Assembly: GCF_031656215.1 (NCBI RefSeq)
Contig: NZ_CP134228.1
Coordinates: forward strand, 4,111,001-4,175,000
Length of the DNA stretch: 64,000 nucleotides
Direction: 5' to 3'
Source of the DNA: Mesorhizobium koreense
GTDB lineage: Bacteria > Pseudomonadota > Alphaproteobacteria > Rhizobiales > Rhizobiaceae
This document shows positions 1 through 16,573 of this stretch, one piece after another. The position numbers were made by a program, and so were the translations under genes. The notes under the pieces are model-generated. The model ran no database searches and had not been told where the DNA came from. It saw nothing but the letters and a program-made list of their open reading frames with translations. Position 1 is the stretch's first letter. The number at the start of each line of letters is the position of its first letter.

Positions 1-227
1 TCGTAGCGGCCGTCGGCGCGATAGCCGTAGCGGGCTCCCTCTTCCAGCCCCTCGATAGAGCAGGACCAGACGCCGTCCTCGCCGCGCTCCATGTCGCGGC
101 GAGCGGTCTCCGTCGTCCCCTGCTCGTCGAACACGCAAAGCGTCACTTTCTCCGCCGTTCCCGAAACGACGGAGAACTCCACGCCCCCCTCTTTCGCAAC
201 CGCCCCCAGTTGCTTACTGCGTGTCAA
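1..227 (-). CDS. glgX: Glycogen debranching enzyme GlgX, N-terminal part (cut by window edge)
   Basis: The minus-strand frame downstream of pgm translates to a typical GlgX N-terminus: LGAVAKEGGVEFSVVS, then EKVTLCVFDEQG and a stretch ending in ARYGYRADGRYD, which is the CBM48/early GH13 region of the isoamylase-type debranching enzyme. GlgX removes alpha-1,6 branches from phosphorylase-limited glycogen. No ATG fits. The best start seen is a TTG at 227 with an AGGG about nine bases upstream, 28 bases after the pgm stop. Only about 75 codons are inside the window and the rest lies off the left edge. It is the last visible gene of the glgP-glgB-glgC-glgA-pgm unit. The family call is fairly sure; the start codon is not. 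Confidence 0.8.
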   Translation of the reverse strand, partial: MTRSKQLGAVAKEGGVEFSVVSGTAEKVTLCVFDEQGTTETARRDMERGEDGVWSCSIEGLEEGARYGYRADGRY

Positions 228-255
228 ATGAGCAAACCCTGCATTTATTCCTAAA

Positions 256-3329
<3,074 letters not shown>

Positions 3330-3332
3330 ATG

Positions 3333-4598
3333 TCAGGATTCCAACCGGTCGATCATCTCTTGCGTGATGAGGCACACCCCCTTCTCGGTGCGGCGGAAGC
3401 GCTTGGCGTCGAGCACCGGGTCTTCGCCGACGACGAGGCGTTCGGGAATATGCACGCCGCGGTCCAGCACGACACGGCTCAGGCTCGCATTGCGGCCGAT
3501 GAAGCAGTCCGGCAGCACAACACATTCCTCCAGGGAGGAGAAGGAGTTGATGCGCGCGCCAGTGAAGATCAGGCTGCGGCGCAGCGCGGCACCCGAGACG
3601 ATGCAGTCGCCCGCGACGAGCGACGACACGGCCGAACCGCGCCTTCCCTCCTCGTCGTGCACGAATTTGGCCGGCGGCTTGATCTCGGCATAGGTCCAGA
3701 TCGGCCAGTCGCGATCGTAGATGTCGAGTTCCGGCGTGATGTCTGTAAGATCGATATTCGCTTCCCAATAGGCGTCGATGGTGCCGACATCGCGCCAATA
3801 GGCCTCGTGCTCGAAGCTGGAGCGAACGCAGGACTGGGTGAAGCGGTGCGCGACCGCTTTCCCGTTCTTCACGATCCAGGGGATGATGTCCTTGCCGAAA
3901 TCGTGGCTGGTCTCCTTTTCTGCCGCGTCGCGGCGAAGCTGCTCCATCAGGAATTTGGTGTGGAAGACATAAATGCCCATCGAAGCGAGCGCGAAATCCG
4001 GCTTGTCGGGCATGCCGGGCGGATCGGCCGGCTTCTCGACGAAGGCGATGATCTTGTCCTTGGCGTCCACATGCATGACACCGAAGCCAGTCGCCTCCAT
4101 GCGAGGCACCTCCAGGCAGCCGACGGTCACGTCCGCGCCGCTGTCCACATGCTGGCGCAGCATGATCTCCAGATCCATCTTGAAGACATGGTCGCCAGCC
4201 AGGATGACCATGTATTCCACGCCATGGTCCTGGATGATGTCGATGTTCTGGTAGACCGCGTCGGCGGTGCCTTCATACCATTGCGTCTCGGAAACACGCT
4301 GGCTTGCCGGCAATATGTCGAAGCTCTCATTGCGCTCGGGACGGAAGAAGTTCCAGCCGCGTTGCAGATGGCGGATAAGCGAATGCGCCTTGTACTGGGT
4401 CGCGACGCCAATGCGGCGGATGCCGGAGTTCAGCGCATTGGAAAGGGCGAAGTCGATGATGCGCGTCTTGCCGCCGAAATAGACGGCGGGCTTGGCGCGG
4501 CGGTCGGTCAATTCCTTCAGCCGGCTGCCCCGCCCTCCCGCAAGGACATAGGCCATCGCATCGCGCGACAGAGGCTGGCTCCGTCTCAGATCCGCCAT
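3333..4598 (-). CDS. glgC: Glucose-1-phosphate adenylyltransferase (ADP-glucose pyrophosphorylase)
   Basis: 421 residues, matching homotetrameric bacterial GlgC (about 420-430). It makes ADP-glucose from ATP and glucose-1-phosphate, the committed step of glycogen synthesis. The N-terminal nucleotidyltransferase motif [20 protein letters not shown] is at residues 18-37, followed by the sugar-phosphate segment [20 protein letters not shown]. The C-terminal third contains the left-handed beta-helix repeat region (for example [19 protein letters not shown]). A strong Shine-Dalgarno GGGAGGG sits just upstream of the ATG, 28 bases after the glgB stop. GlgC is classically the allosterically controlled enzyme; regulation here was not examined. 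Confidence 0.96.
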   Translation of the reverse strand: MADLRRSQPLSRDAMAYVLAGGRGSRLKELTDRRAKPAVYFGGKTRIIDFALSNALNSGIRRIGVATQYKAHSLIRHLQRGWNFFRPERNESFDILPASQRVSETQWYEGTADAVYQNIDIIQDHGVEYMVILAGDHVFKMDLEIMLRQHVDSGADVTVGCLEVPRMEATGFGVMHVDAKDKIIAFVEKPADPPGMPDKPDFALASMGIYVFHTKFLMEQLRRDAAEKETSHDFGKDIIPWIVKNGKAVAHRFTQSCVRSSFEHEAYWRDVGTIDAYWEANIDLTDITPELDIYDRDWPIWTYAEIKPPAKFVHDEEGRRGSAVSSLVAGDCIVSGAALRRSLIFTGARINSFSSLEECVVLPDCFIGRNASLSRVVLDRGVHIPERLVVGEDPVLDAKRFRRTEKGVCLITQEMIDRLES

Positions 4599-4626
4599 TT
4601 CAGCCCTCCCATATCCGAAACAGTTT

Positions 4627-6834
4627 CTACTCTGGATCGTATTCTATCATGATGGTCGAGAGCGGCGGCAAAGTCATCAGCGCCGACGCCGCCTTCCCCT
4701 CGGCAACCGCCGAGACCATGCCGTTATTCCCCATGCCGCTGCCGCCATAGGCCCCGGCATCCGTATTCACCACTTCGCGCCAGCGCCCCGCATGTGGCAG
4801 CGGCACGCGGTAGCCGCTTCTCGGCACCGGCGTGAAATTGCAAACGACAGCGACCGGCCGTGCGCCCGGCGCGCCACGCACCCAGGCGAAAACCGAGTTC
4901 TGCTTGTCATCGACGATCAGCCAGCCGAAGCCGTCGGGCTCGCAGTCGCGTGCGTGGAGCGCCGGCTTGTCGCGATAGAGGCGGTTCAGATCCCGAACGA
5001 GACGGCGCACGCCCTCATGCGAGCCGTAATCCAGGAGATACCAGTCGAGCCCCTTCGCTTCGTTCCACTCGGCGCGTTGGGCGAATTCCTGCCCCATGAA
5101 GAGCAGTTTCTTGCCGGGATAGCCCCACATGAAGGCGTAGTAGGCCCGCAGATTGGCGAATTTCTGCCAATCGTCGCCCGACATCTTGGTAAGCAGCGTG
5201 CCCTTGCCGTGCACGACCTCGTCATGGCTGAGCGGAAGGACGAAGTTCTCGCTGAAGGCGTAGGTCAGGCCGAAGGTGATCTGCTCGTGATGGTATTTCC
5301 GGTGCACCGGCTCCTTGGACATGTATTCAAGCGTATCGTGCATGAAGCCCATGTTCCACTTGAACCCGAAGCCCAGTCCGCCTTCGTGCACCGGCCCTGA
5401 AACCTTAGGCCATGAAGTCGATTCCTCGGCGATGGTCATGATGCCTGGATGCGCGCCATAAACGGCTTTGTTCATCTCCTGCAGGAAGCGGACCGCCTCG
5501 AGGTTCTCGCGGCCGCCCTTCTCGTTCGGGACCCACTCTCCTTCCTTCCTCGAATAGTCGAGGTAAAGCATCGAGGCGACGGCATCGACCCTCAGCCCGT
5601 CGAGATGGTACTTCTCCGGCCAGAACAGCGCGTTGTTGACCAGATAAGCCATCACCTCGCGGCGGCCGAAATTGTAGATCGCGGTGTTCCAGTCGGGGTG
5701 GAAGCCCTTGCGCGGGTCAGCATGCTCGTAGAGCGCGGTGCCGTCGAAGCGCGCCAGCCCGTGCTCGTCGGTCGGGAAATGCGCCGGCACCCAGTCGAGG
5801 ATGATTCCGATGCCGGCGCGATGCGCGCCATCGACGAAGCGCGCAAAGCCCACCGGCTCGCCGAAGCGTGCCGTCGGGCAATAAAGCCCGGTCGTCTGGT
5901 AGCCCCAGGACGGATCGTAAGGGTGCTCGGTGATCGGCAGGAACTCGATATGGGTGAAGCCCATGTCGGCGACATAGGGGATGAGGCGATCGGCCAGTTC
6001 GTCCCATGAGAGGAACGAGCCGTCGTCGCGACGCTGCCACGATCCGGCATGGACCTCATAGATGGAGACCGGCTGGCGACGTGCATCGGCGCTTCGCCAG
6101 AATTCGCGATGCTTGCCGTCGCCCCATTCATGGCGCATGGGCAGGTCGGTCACCGACGCAGTCGCCGGCCGAAGCTCGGAACGGAAAGCGAAAGGATCGG
6201 CCTTGAGCGGCAGCTTCTCGCCCTTCGCACCGATGATCTCGTATTTATAGGGCTGGCCGGCGCTGATATCGGGGAGGAAAATTTCCCAGATGCCGGTATC
6301 GACACGCTTGCGCATGACATGGCAGCGGCCGTCCCAATCGTTGAACTGGCCGACGACGGAGACGCGCCGCGCATTCGGTGCCCAGACGGCGAAATGGATG
6401 CCGCTCGCGCCCTCATGCTCGATCAGATGCGCGCCGAGCTTGTCGAAGAGCCTCAGATGCGAGCCCTCGGCGATGTAGTAATCGTCCATCGGCCCGAGCA
6501 CCGGCCCGAAAGAGTACGGATCGGTGATCCACCAGTCGCCGCCTTGGTTACTGGCGTGATAGCGGATCGGCTGGCGCTCGCGAATGGAAAGCGCGCCGTC
6601 GAAGAAACCGGCATCGTCGCGGCGGGTGAGTTCGCCGGCCGGCTCGCCACTAAGCGTGAAGGCCGCGACATGTTCCGCATGAGGGAGGAAGCAGCGCGCG
6701 ACCAGCCTTCCGCCCGTCTCCTGGACGCCGAGGATAGAAAAAGGATCGCGGTGTTCGCCAGCGACAATCGCCCGAATGTCGGCCGCGCCGGTCAGCGGCT
6801 TCTCGGCTTTGGCCCCTTTACGAACACCGGGCAT
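4627..6834 (-). CDS. glgB: 1,4-alpha-glucan branching enzyme (GH13)
   Basis: 735 residues, the usual length for the bacterial two-CBM48 form. It cuts alpha-1,4 chains and re-joins them by alpha-1,6 bonds. The N-terminal region has two beta-sandwich modules (DPFSILG near 30, and the module around [20 protein letters not shown] near 145-165). The GH13 barrel shows the nucleophile region [15 protein letters not shown], the acid/base region [11 protein letters not shown] and the [12 protein letters not shown] motif. It lies 29 bases downstream of glgP and 28 upstream of glgC on the same strand, consistent with a single operon. Confidence 0.96.
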   Translation of the reverse strand: MPGVRKGAKAEKPLTGAADIRAIVAGEHRDPFSILGVQETGGRLVARCFLPHAEHVAAFTLSGEPAGELTRRDDAGFFDGALSIRERQPIRYHASNQGGDWWITDPYSFGPVLGPMDDYYIAEGSHLRLFDKLGAHLIEHEGASGIHFAVWAPNARRVSVVGQFNDWDGRCHVMRKRVDTGIWEIFLPDISAGQPYKYEIIGAKGEKLPLKADPFAFRSELRPATASVTDLPMRHEWGDGKHREFWRSADARRQPVSIYEVHAGSWQRRDDGSFLSWDELADRLIPYVADMGFTHIEFLPITEHPYDPSWGYQTTGLYCPTARFGEPVGFARFVDGAHRAGIGIILDWVPAHFPTDEHGLARFDGTALYEHADPRKGFHPDWNTAIYNFGRREVMAYLVNNALFWPEKYHLDGLRVDAVASMLYLDYSRKEGEWVPNEKGGRENLEAVRFLQEMNKAVYGAHPGIMTIAEESTSWPKVSGPVHEGGLGFGFKWNMGFMHDTLEYMSKEPVHRKYHHEQITFGLTYAFSENFVLPLSHDEVVHGKGTLLTKMSGDDWQKFANLRAYYAFMWGYPGKKLLFMGQEFAQRAEWNEAKGLDWYLLDYGSHEGVRRLVRDLNRLYRDKPALHARDCEPDGFGWLIVDDKQNSVFAWVRGAPGARPVAVVCNFTPVPRSGYRVPLPHAGRWREVVNTDAGAYGGSGMGNNGMVSAVAEGKAASALMTLPPLSTIMIEYDPE

Positions 6835-6863
6835 CGAACGGCAGCACTCCCTGCAACTGACTT

Positions 6864-9335
<2,472 letters not shown>

Positions 9336-9351
9336 GCTTTTTCTTGTTTCC

Positions 9352-9507
9352 GTGCGTCCTTCGAGGCTCGCTCCGCTCGCACCTCAGGATGAGGACGGCA
9401 GGCGCTTGTCCACATCCTCTCTCTACCCGAGTTCTAGCTTCGGGATGAGAGCAGGCTCCGATTCCCTCATCCTGAGGTGCGAGCGGAGCGAGCCTCGAAG
9501 GACGCAC
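9352..9507. repeat. 43-bp perfect inverted repeat upstream of glgP
   Basis: Bases 9352-9394 and 9465-9507 are exact reverse complements, separated by a 70-base spacer. Each arm begins GTGCGTCCTTCGAGGCTCGC when read inward. Similar CTCATCCTGAGG...GAAGGACG modules are, from general knowledge, dispersed intergenic repeats in Hyphomicrobiales. The spacer has a short weak dyad (cccga/tcggg near 9427-9444). The pair lies between frcA and glgP, both on the minus strand, so it would be transcribed from any glgP promoter further upstream and could form a very stable hairpin. No transposase is associated. Confidence 0.85.
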
Positions 9508-9601
9508 CGGACAGAGAACAATCAGACGTGAATGCCGTCGGCATTACTAGACTGGAACGTCCTGCCCTGCCTATCAGAAACGCGCCGACCAAACCGTAAA
9601 G

Positions 9602-10387
9602 TCAAGCTGCCAGCGCGGCTTCGGGCGGAACCTTGGCGCCGGTCATGAAGGCGACCGCGTCCGACATGGTGTATTGTTTCGGGTCGATGACGCAGAGCCG
9701 CTTGCCCAGGCGGTGGATGTGGATGCGGTCGGCCACCTCGAAGACATGCGGCATGTTGTGCGAGATGAGCACGATCGGCAGGCCGCGCTTCTTGACGTCG
9801 AGGATGAGTTCCAGCACGCGGCGCGATTCCTTGACACCGAGCGCCGCGGTCGGCTCATCCATGATGATCACTTTCGAACCGAAGGCGGCGGCGCGCGCCA
9901 CCGCCACGCCTTGCCGCTGGCCGCCCGAGAGCGTCTCGACCGACTGGTTGATGTTCTGGATGGTCATCAGACCAAGCTCGGAGAGCTTGCTGCGGGCTAT
10001 TCTTTGCATCTTCGAGCGATCGAGGCGGCGCAGGAACTTTCCGACAAATCCTTCCTGGCGGATCTCGCGGCCGAGGAACATGTTGTCGGCGATCGACAGG
10101 GCCGGCGAAAGCGCAAGGTTCTGGTAGACGGTTTCGATGCCGGCATGACGCGCCTCGATCGGCGAGCGGAAATGAACCGGCTTTCCGTTCAGCTCGATCG
10201 CGCCGCTGTCGGGATTGACCGCGCCGCACAGCGCCTTGATCAGCGTCGATTTCCCGGCGCCGTTGTCGCCAATCACCGCCAGGATTTCGCCGGGCATGAG
10301 GTCGAAATCGGCATTGTCGAGGGCTACGACGCGGCCGTAGCGCTTGACGAGACTCTTGGCCGCCAGAACGGGCGTCACAGCGTTCAT
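9602..10387 (-). CDS. frcA: Sugar ABC transporter ATP-binding protein, fructose type
   Basis: A single ABC domain of 261 residues, unlike the duplicated RbsA/XylG ATPases of about 500, and matching the short FrcA form. It shows Walker A GDNGAGKSTLI, the signature LSGGQRQGVAVARA, Walker B VIIMDEPTAALG and an H-loop ISHNM. I chose the ATG at 10387, which overlaps the frcC stop as ATGA and has AAGGAAG upstream, over a GTG seven codons earlier. It powers uptake through FrcC with binding protein FrcB. Substrate (fructose and related sugars) is inferred from the gene set with a ROK regulator and PfkB kinase; the sequence proves only the CUT2 class. Confidence 0.88.
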   Translation of the reverse strand: MNAVTPVLAAKSLVKRYGRVVALDNADFDLMPGEILAVIGDNGAGKSTLIKALCGAVNPDSGAIELNGKPVHFRSPIEARHAGIETVYQNLALSPALSIADNMFLGREIRQEGFVGKFLRRLDRSKMQRIARSKLSELGLMTIQNINQSVETLSGGQRQGVAVARAAAFGSKVIIMDEPTAALGVKESRRVLELILDVKKRGLPIVLISHNMPHVFEVADRIHIHRLGKRLCVIDPKQYTMSDAVAFMTGAKVPPEAALAA

Positions 10388-11460
10388 ACGGAAATCTTCC
10401 TTATCCACTGGTCAATGGTGACGGCAATGATGATCAGGATGCCGACGGCGAACTCCTGCCAGAGCACCTCAACGCCGGAGAGCGCCAGACCGTTGCGGAA
10501 GACGCCGACGATGAGCGCTCCGACAAGCGTGCCGACCAGCGAGCCGCGGCCGCCGAAGAGCGACGTTCCGCCTATGACCACGGCGGTGATGGCGTCGAGA
10601 TTGGCGGTCTGGTTACCGAGCGGGCTCGCCGCCCCGATGCGGCCGATCAACACCCATGCCGCGATGGCGCAGATGAAGCCGGCAAGCGTATAGACGCCGA
10701 CCAGCGTCGCACCGGTGTTGATGCCGGTAAGGCGCGCCGCCTCCGGGTCGTCGCCGGTGGCATAGACGTGGCGGCCGAACGCCGTGCGGTTGAGGATGTA
10801 CCAGCAGGCGATAGCGATCACGATCATCAGGATCGAGCCATAGGTGATCAGCGCGCCATGGCCGAAGATGATGCGGTTGCCTGTCCAGTGCAGGATCGGC
10901 GCCATCTGGTCGATGTCCTGCGCGCGGATCGTCTCGGAATGCGAGACGTAGATGACCATCGAGCCGAAGATGCTCCAAGTGCCGAGCGTGACGATGAAGG
11001 GCGGCAGCTTGATGACCGCCACCAGCACGCCGTTGATGAAACCGCAGGCAATACCCGCCACGAAACCGAGCAGGAAGGCGATCTCAGGCGGCCATCCCCA
11101 CACGACCGCGAGGCGGCCCATGATGATGGAGGAAAGCACCATGATGGCGCCGACCGAAAGGTCGATGCCGGCGGTGAGGATCACCAGCGTCTGGGCGATG
11201 CCGAGAATGCCGATGATCGTCACCTGCTGGAGGACCAGCGAAAGGTTGAACGGCGCGAAGAACTTGCCGCCGGCGGTGAAGGAAAAGATCAGGATGCCGA
11301 TGATGAGAACGATGAAGGGAACGGCGGTCGGGAATTCATGGAGAAAATGCTGGAGCCGCTTTATGAGCGTGACCGCTTCCTCCTCGAAGCTCGCTACGGA
11401 CTGATCCGCGCCCTGAAGGCCGCTTTCGGCAAGCGTCGAACCGCGCGCGTCTTCATCCAT
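10384..11460 (-). CDS. frcC: Sugar ABC transporter permease, fructose type
   Basis: 358 residues with many hydrophobic segments, a member of the CUT2 permease family (RbsC/FrcC). It has the conserved GIAQTLVILTAGIDLSVGAI region in the first half and the C-terminal IGGTSLFGGRGSLVGTLVGA segment that contacts the ATPase. A CAGGAGG sits about nine bases before the ATG. It overlaps frcA by four bases and is separated from frcB by 120 bases holding hairpins. Inner-membrane channel for the FrcB-delivered sugar. The fructose assignment rests on neighbours. Confidence 0.88.
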   Translation of the reverse strand: MDEDARGSTLAESGLQGADQSVASFEEEAVTLIKRLQHFLHEFPTAVPFIVLIIGILIFSFTAGGKFFAPFNLSLVLQQVTIIGILGIAQTLVILTAGIDLSVGAIMVLSSIIMGRLAVVWGWPPEIAFLLGFVAGIACGFINGVLVAVIKLPPFIVTLGTWSIFGSMVIYVSHSETIRAQDIDQMAPILHWTGNRIIFGHGALITYGSILMIVIAIACWYILNRTAFGRHVYATGDDPEAARLTGINTGATLVGVYTLAGFICAIAAWVLIGRIGAASPLGNQTANLDAITAVVIGGTSLFGGRGSLVGTLVGALIVGVFRNGLALSGVEVLWQEFAVGILIIIAVTIDQWIRKISV

Positions 11461-11500
11461 TCCCCGTTCCTCCTGAGGGCCCCTTATCGCGGGACCGTTC

Positions 11501-11564
11501 GGGGAGCCGGCACTCCGACTCCCCTGTTTGCTTCAGTCTAACCCCGGAAGCCTAACCTCCGGGG
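11501..11564 (-). other. Hairpins between frcB and frcC
   Basis: Two dyads lie in the 120-base frcB-frcC gap. CCCCGGA (11542-11548) pairs with TCCGGGG (11558-11564) over a 9-base loop, and GGGGAG (11501-11506) pairs with CTCCCC (11519-11524). There is no long T-run, so a full terminator is unlikely. Hairpins after a binding-protein gene often stabilise its part of the message so that more binding protein than permease is made; that role is inferred here. Confidence 0.5.
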
Positions 11565-11580
11565 CCGGATCAGGAAAGGG

Positions 11581-12612
11581 TCAGCCCCAGCAGAGCTTCA
11601 GGCCCTCCTCGGTGCTTATGGAAGGGACGCCGTTAACCGGCTTGTCGGTGACGAGCTGGGCACCGGTGTCGGTGAAATCCTTGCCTTCGGTCGGCTTGGG
11701 CTTTTCTCCGGTCTTGGTGAATTTTGCGATCGCCTCCATCGCCATCGCCGCCATCTTCAGCGGGTATTGCTGCGAGGTCGCGCCGATGACACCGGCCTTG
11801 ACGTTCTTCACGCCCGGGCAACCGCCGTCGATGGAAACGACCAGAACCGAGCCGTCGTCCTTGCCGGCCGCCTTCAGCGCCTGGTAGCCGCCGGCCGCGG
11901 CCGGCTCGTTGATCGTGTACATGATGTTCACGTCGGGGCACTTCTGAAGAAGCGTCTCCATGGCCGTACGCCCGCCATCCTCGGCGCCGCCGGTCATCTC
12001 GTGGCCGCAGATGCGCGGATCGGTCTCGTCGCCGTAGTGCTTGGGATCCTTGATATCGATACCGAAGCCCTGCATGAAGCCCTGGTCGCGCAGATAGTCG
12101 ACCGTCGGCTGATTGGTGGCGAGGTCGAGGAAGGCGATCTTGGCATCCTTGGCCTTGTCGCCGAGCGTGCCCTTCGCCCATTCGCCGATAAGCTGGCCGG
12201 CCTTGAAATTGTCCGTCGCGAAGGTGGCATCGACGGCGTCGATCGGATCGGTCGGCGTGTCGAGGTCGATGACAAGCAGGCCTGCATCGCGCGCTTTCTT
12301 GATCGTCGGCACGATAGCGGTGGAATCGCTCGGCACGATGGCAAAACCCTTGGCGCCGGCGGCGATCAGGTTCTCGATCGCGGCGACCTGGCTGTCATTG
12401 TCGCCATCATACTTGCCGGCGAAGGTGCGGAGGTCGAGCCCGAGTTCCTTGGCCTTCGCCTGCGCGCCCTCGCGCATCTTGACGAAGAAGGGATTGCCTT
12501 CGGTCTTGGTGATCAGGCCGACGATATCGGCGGCCCATGCGGGGCTGGCCGCCATCACGCCGAGCGCGACGGCGCCCGCAACGGCAAGTTTCGTGAATGT
12601 GAACCTACTCAT
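11581..12612 (-). CDS. frcB: Sugar ABC transporter periplasmic binding protein, fructose type
   Basis: 343 residues. The start at 12612 is chosen because it has a strong GGGAGG ribosome site and begins a clear Sec signal peptide (MSRFTFTK, a hydrophobic core, then ASPAWA before ADIVGLI); an upstream extension in the same frame has neither. The mature protein is a type-I periplasmic-binding fold of the ribose/fructose class, with [19 protein letters not shown] near the N-terminus and [12 protein letters not shown] near the C-terminus. It is the first gene of frcBCA, transcribed away from frcR. Ligand specificity is inferred from synteny with rhizobial frc loci. Confidence 0.88.
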   Translation of the reverse strand: MSRFTFTKLAVAGAVALGVMAASPAWAADIVGLITKTEGNPFFVKMREGAQAKAKELGLDLRTFAGKYDGDNDSQVAAIENLIAAGAKGFAIVPSDSTAIVPTIKKARDAGLLVIDLDTPTDPIDAVDATFATDNFKAGQLIGEWAKGTLGDKAKDAKIAFLDLATNQPTVDYLRDQGFMQGFGIDIKDPKHYGDETDPRICGHEMTGGAEDGGRTAMETLLQKCPDVNIMYTINEPAAAGGYQALKAAGKDDGSVLVVSIDGGCPGVKNVKAGVIGATSQQYPLKMAAMAMEAIAKFTKTGEKPKPTEGKDFTDTGAQLVTDKPVNGVPSISTEEGLKLCWG

Positions 12613-12726
12613 CTTGATCCTCCCAGTGGACATATGGAGCGGACATCTCGCCCGCAGGGCGCGGCAAGCCGGCACCCGGCCATCTCAGCGCCGGATGAAG
12701 ACAAAGAAAATACCAGCCCTTCGCTT

Positions 12727-12764
12727 CTGTCAATATATAAATCAAAATGAATTATTATTGACAG
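12727..12764. promoter_or_regulatory. Palindromic operator candidate between frcB and frcR, with outward -35-like boxes
   Basis: CTGTCAATA (12727-12735) and TATTGACAG (12756-12764) are perfect 9-base inverted repeats around a 20-base AT-rich centre. Each arm contains TTGACA reading outward, one toward frcB on the minus strand and one toward frcR on the plus strand. Downstream of each box the -10 match is poor (TATTTT at 15 bases on the frcB side). The symmetry and position suit binding by the divergently encoded ROK repressor and joint control of both units. The site is seen; FrcR binding is inference. Confidence 0.6.
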
Positions 12765-12840
12765 GCATGGATTAGAAGGCGATGCTTGTCAGGGCGGGAC
12801 TGATCAAAACCCGTCAGTCGATACCCTTTTGGGAGGCCGC

Positions 12841-14067
12841 GTGGGGAGCGAAAGCGCCATACAGGCCGGACGGTCGTCCGGTGACAGCCGCTTCCATCGC
12901 GGCACCAACCAGAGCGGCATGCGCGACTATAACGAGCGGCTCGTGCTGACACTTGTGCGCCAGCAAGGCAGCCTCGCAAAGACGGAGATAGCGCGCGTCA
13001 CCGGCCTTTCCGCGCAGACGATCTCGGTCATCATGCGCGGCCTCGAGGAAGACGGGCTCCTGGTGCGCGGCGCGCCGGTGCGTGGCAAGGTCGGCCAACC
13101 GTCGATCCCGATGTCGCTCAATCCCGACGGCGCCTATTTCCTCGGACTGAAGCTCGGGCGGCGTAGCGCCGATCTCGTCCTGATCGATTTCCTCGGCCGG
13201 GTGCGAGCGATGCTCCACCATCCTTATCCCTACCCGCAACCGGAAGAGACGATCGCTTTCGTGCGCAAAGGCATCGCCGAGATGCGATCCGGGCTGAGCG
13301 GCGAACAGGAGCGGCGGATCGGCGGGCTTGGCATCGCCATCCCCTTCGAATTGTGGAACTGGGCCGACGCGGCCGGCGCGCCGCGGCAAGTGATGGACGC
13401 CTGGCGCAAGACCGACATCCGCATCGACCTCGCCGCCGAACTCCCCTTCCCCGTCTATCTGCAGAACGACGCCACGGCAGCCTGCAACGCGGAACTCGTC
13501 TTCGGAAAAGCCGGGGACCTTAGCGATTTCGTCTACTACTATATCGGCGCCTTCGCCGGCGGCGGCGTCGCCATCAACCGAAGCGTTTTCGCCGGCCAGA
13601 CCGGCAATGCCGGCGCGCTCGGCTCGATGCCGGTGCCGGGAGAAGCGGGCAAGCCGGTGCAACTGATCGATGTCGCTTCCATCGCCGTGCTCGAACGCGC
13701 CTTGAACGCAAACGGCAAGGACTCCTCGCATCTATGGACCTCGCCCGAGGATTGGGGCGATCTGGGCGATGCCCTCGATAACTGGATCGAGGCGGCGGCC
13801 GGCGCACTCGCATACGCCACGCTAGCTGCTTCCTCGGTGATCGACTTCGAGGCGGCGGTGGTGGATGGATGGATGCCGCTCGACGTCCGCTCTCGCCTCG
13901 TCAACACAATCCGCCAGAAAATTACCAGGCTCGACGCGGAAGGCCTCAGCCTGCCTGAGATCCGCGAGGGTACGGTCGGCCATCATGCCCGCGCGCTCGG
14001 CGGCGCCAGCCTGCCGCTCTCCGAGCGCTTCCTGATCGGCGCGGCGTCCTTGTCGGGCGCATCGTGA
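12841..14067 (+). CDS. frcR: ROK-family transcriptional repressor, fructose utilisation type
   Basis: 408 residues from the GTG at 12841, four bases after GGGAGG; an in-frame TTG at 12829 would run through that site. The N-terminal winged helix-turn-helix (SLAKTEIARVTGLSAQTIS, about residues 44-62) is followed by a ROK sugar-kinase-like domain (PDGAYFLGLKLG onward, QNDATAACNAELVFG near 215). I do not see the CxCGxxGC zinc motif of many ROK proteins, and it lacks a catalytic-kinase look. It diverges from frcBCA and precedes frcK by 97 bases. It most likely represses both units and responds to the transported sugar or its phosphate. Confidence 0.85.
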   Translation: MGSESAIQAGRSSGDSRFHRGTNQSGMRDYNERLVLTLVRQQGSLAKTEIARVTGLSAQTISVIMRGLEEDGLLVRGAPVRGKVGQPSIPMSLNPDGAYFLGLKLGRRSADLVLIDFLGRVRAMLHHPYPYPQPEETIAFVRKGIAEMRSGLSGEQERRIGGLGIAIPFELWNWADAAGAPRQVMDAWRKTDIRIDLAAELPFPVYLQNDATAACNAELVFGKAGDLSDFVYYYIGAFAGGGVAINRSVFAGQTGNAGALGSMPVPGEAGKPVQLIDVASIAVLERALNANGKDSSHLWTSPEDWGDLGDALDNWIEAAAGALAYATLAASSVIDFEAAVVDGWMPLDVRSRLVNTIRQKITRLDAEGLSLPEIREGTVGHHARALGGASLPLSERFLIGAASLSGAS

Positions 14068-14164
14068 AGGTGCAAATGTCCGCGAATATCCACGGAGGTT
14101 CGACTGCCTTGCCGAAATCTCAAGACTGCGGGACGTGTGCTCCGCGCTCGAAGGAAGGATTCGT

Positions 14165-15109
14165 ATGATCCTCTGTTGCGGTGACACGCTCATCGACATG
14201 CTGCCACGCCAGACCCCGAACGGCGAACCAGCATTCGCGCCCTATGTCGGCGGCGCCTTGTTCAACAGCGCTATCGCACTCGGGCGCGTCGGGGCGCCTG
14301 CCGGACTCCTCACCGGACTTTCAAACGATTTCTTCGGTAAGATGCTCAAGGCAGCACTCGCGGAAAGCCATGTCGATACGCGCTATGCCCATATCTCGGA
14401 CCATCACACCACGCTCGCCTTCGTTCGCCTAGTGGGTGGACAGGCGAGCTACACGTTCTTCGACGAGAACAGCGCGGGGCGCATGCTGCTGGAATCCGAT
14501 CTGCCGGCGCTCGATGCGGGCATCAAGGCGATGCTCTTCGGCTGCATGACGCTCATTGCCGAGCCTTGCGGATCGACCTACGAAGCCTTGATGCGGCGCG
14601 AGCGCAAGGACCGCGTCATGATGCTCGATCCGAATATCCGGCGCGATTTCATCCCCGACAAGCCGGTGCATATGGCGCGGCTGAACCGCATGATCGACAT
14701 GGCCGACATAGTAAAACTCTCCGACGAGGATCTCGACTGGTTCGGCGAGGCGGGATCGCAGGACGAGGCGGCCTCCGGCTGGCTGAAACGAGGCCCGAAG
14801 CTGATCGTGGTGACACATGGAGCGCGCGGCGCCAACGCCTACTCCCGGCATGGCAAGATGAGCGTACCCGCCCGCAAGGTCGATATCGTCGACACGGTCG
14901 GCGCCGGCGACACGTTCAATGCCGGCATCCTCGCATCGCTCGACAGTTCCGGCCTGCTCTCGAAAGAATCCGTTGCCGCCCTTTCCGAAGATTCCATCCG
15001 GCAGGCGCTGGAATTCGCAGTGCAGGTCGCCGCCGTCACCGTCTCGCGTGCCGGCGCTAACCCGCCCTGGCGGCACGAGTTGGATGCGCTCCCGGTAGCA
15101 ACGGCCTGA
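14165..15109 (+). CDS. frcK: PfkB-family carbohydrate kinase (probable fructokinase)
   Basis: 314 residues from the ATG at 14165 with AAGGAAGG just upstream; a GTG ten codons earlier lacks a site. It is a PfkB/ribokinase-fold kinase with the signature DTVGAGDTFNAGIL (about residues 239-252, containing the catalytic Asp) and the N-terminal GDTLIDMLP and VGGALFNSAIALGRVG segments typical of fructokinases. It would phosphorylate the incoming sugar, probably fructose to fructose-6-phosphate. In described rhizobial loci frcK follows frcA; here it is downstream of frcR on the opposite strand. Confidence 0.85.
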   Translation: MILCCGDTLIDMLPRQTPNGEPAFAPYVGGALFNSAIALGRVGAPAGLLTGLSNDFFGKMLKAALAESHVDTRYAHISDHHTTLAFVRLVGGQASYTFFDENSAGRMLLESDLPALDAGIKAMLFGCMTLIAEPCGSTYEALMRRERKDRVMMLDPNIRRDFIPDKPVHMARLNRMIDMADIVKLSDEDLDWFGEAGSQDEAASGWLKRGPKLIVVTHGARGANAYSRHGKMSVPARKVDIVDTVGAGDTFNAGILASLDSSGLLSKESVAALSEDSIRQALEFAVQVAAVTVSRAGANPPWRHELDALPVATA

Positions 15110-15190
15110 GACGAGCGACGAGGCTCCCTGAATCCGTTTGAATTCATTGCCAAAGATCGCCTATGAGCAACCGGGCGTAAACGGAACCGG

Positions 15191-16471
<1,281 letters not shown>

Positions 16472-16573
16472 TAAGAGGGTGATTCACATTTCCGCCGGAT
16501 GCCTTTGATTTTGAAAGGGATATGGATCAGAGATGTCCGCGACAGGATCGATGCGTGCTCTGAGGAGTAGGAA

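Noticed and set aside
12727-12764. Dyad between frcB and frcR as a terminator
   Set aside because: Divergent promoters flank it, the stem is AT-rich with a 20-base centre, and there is no T-run.
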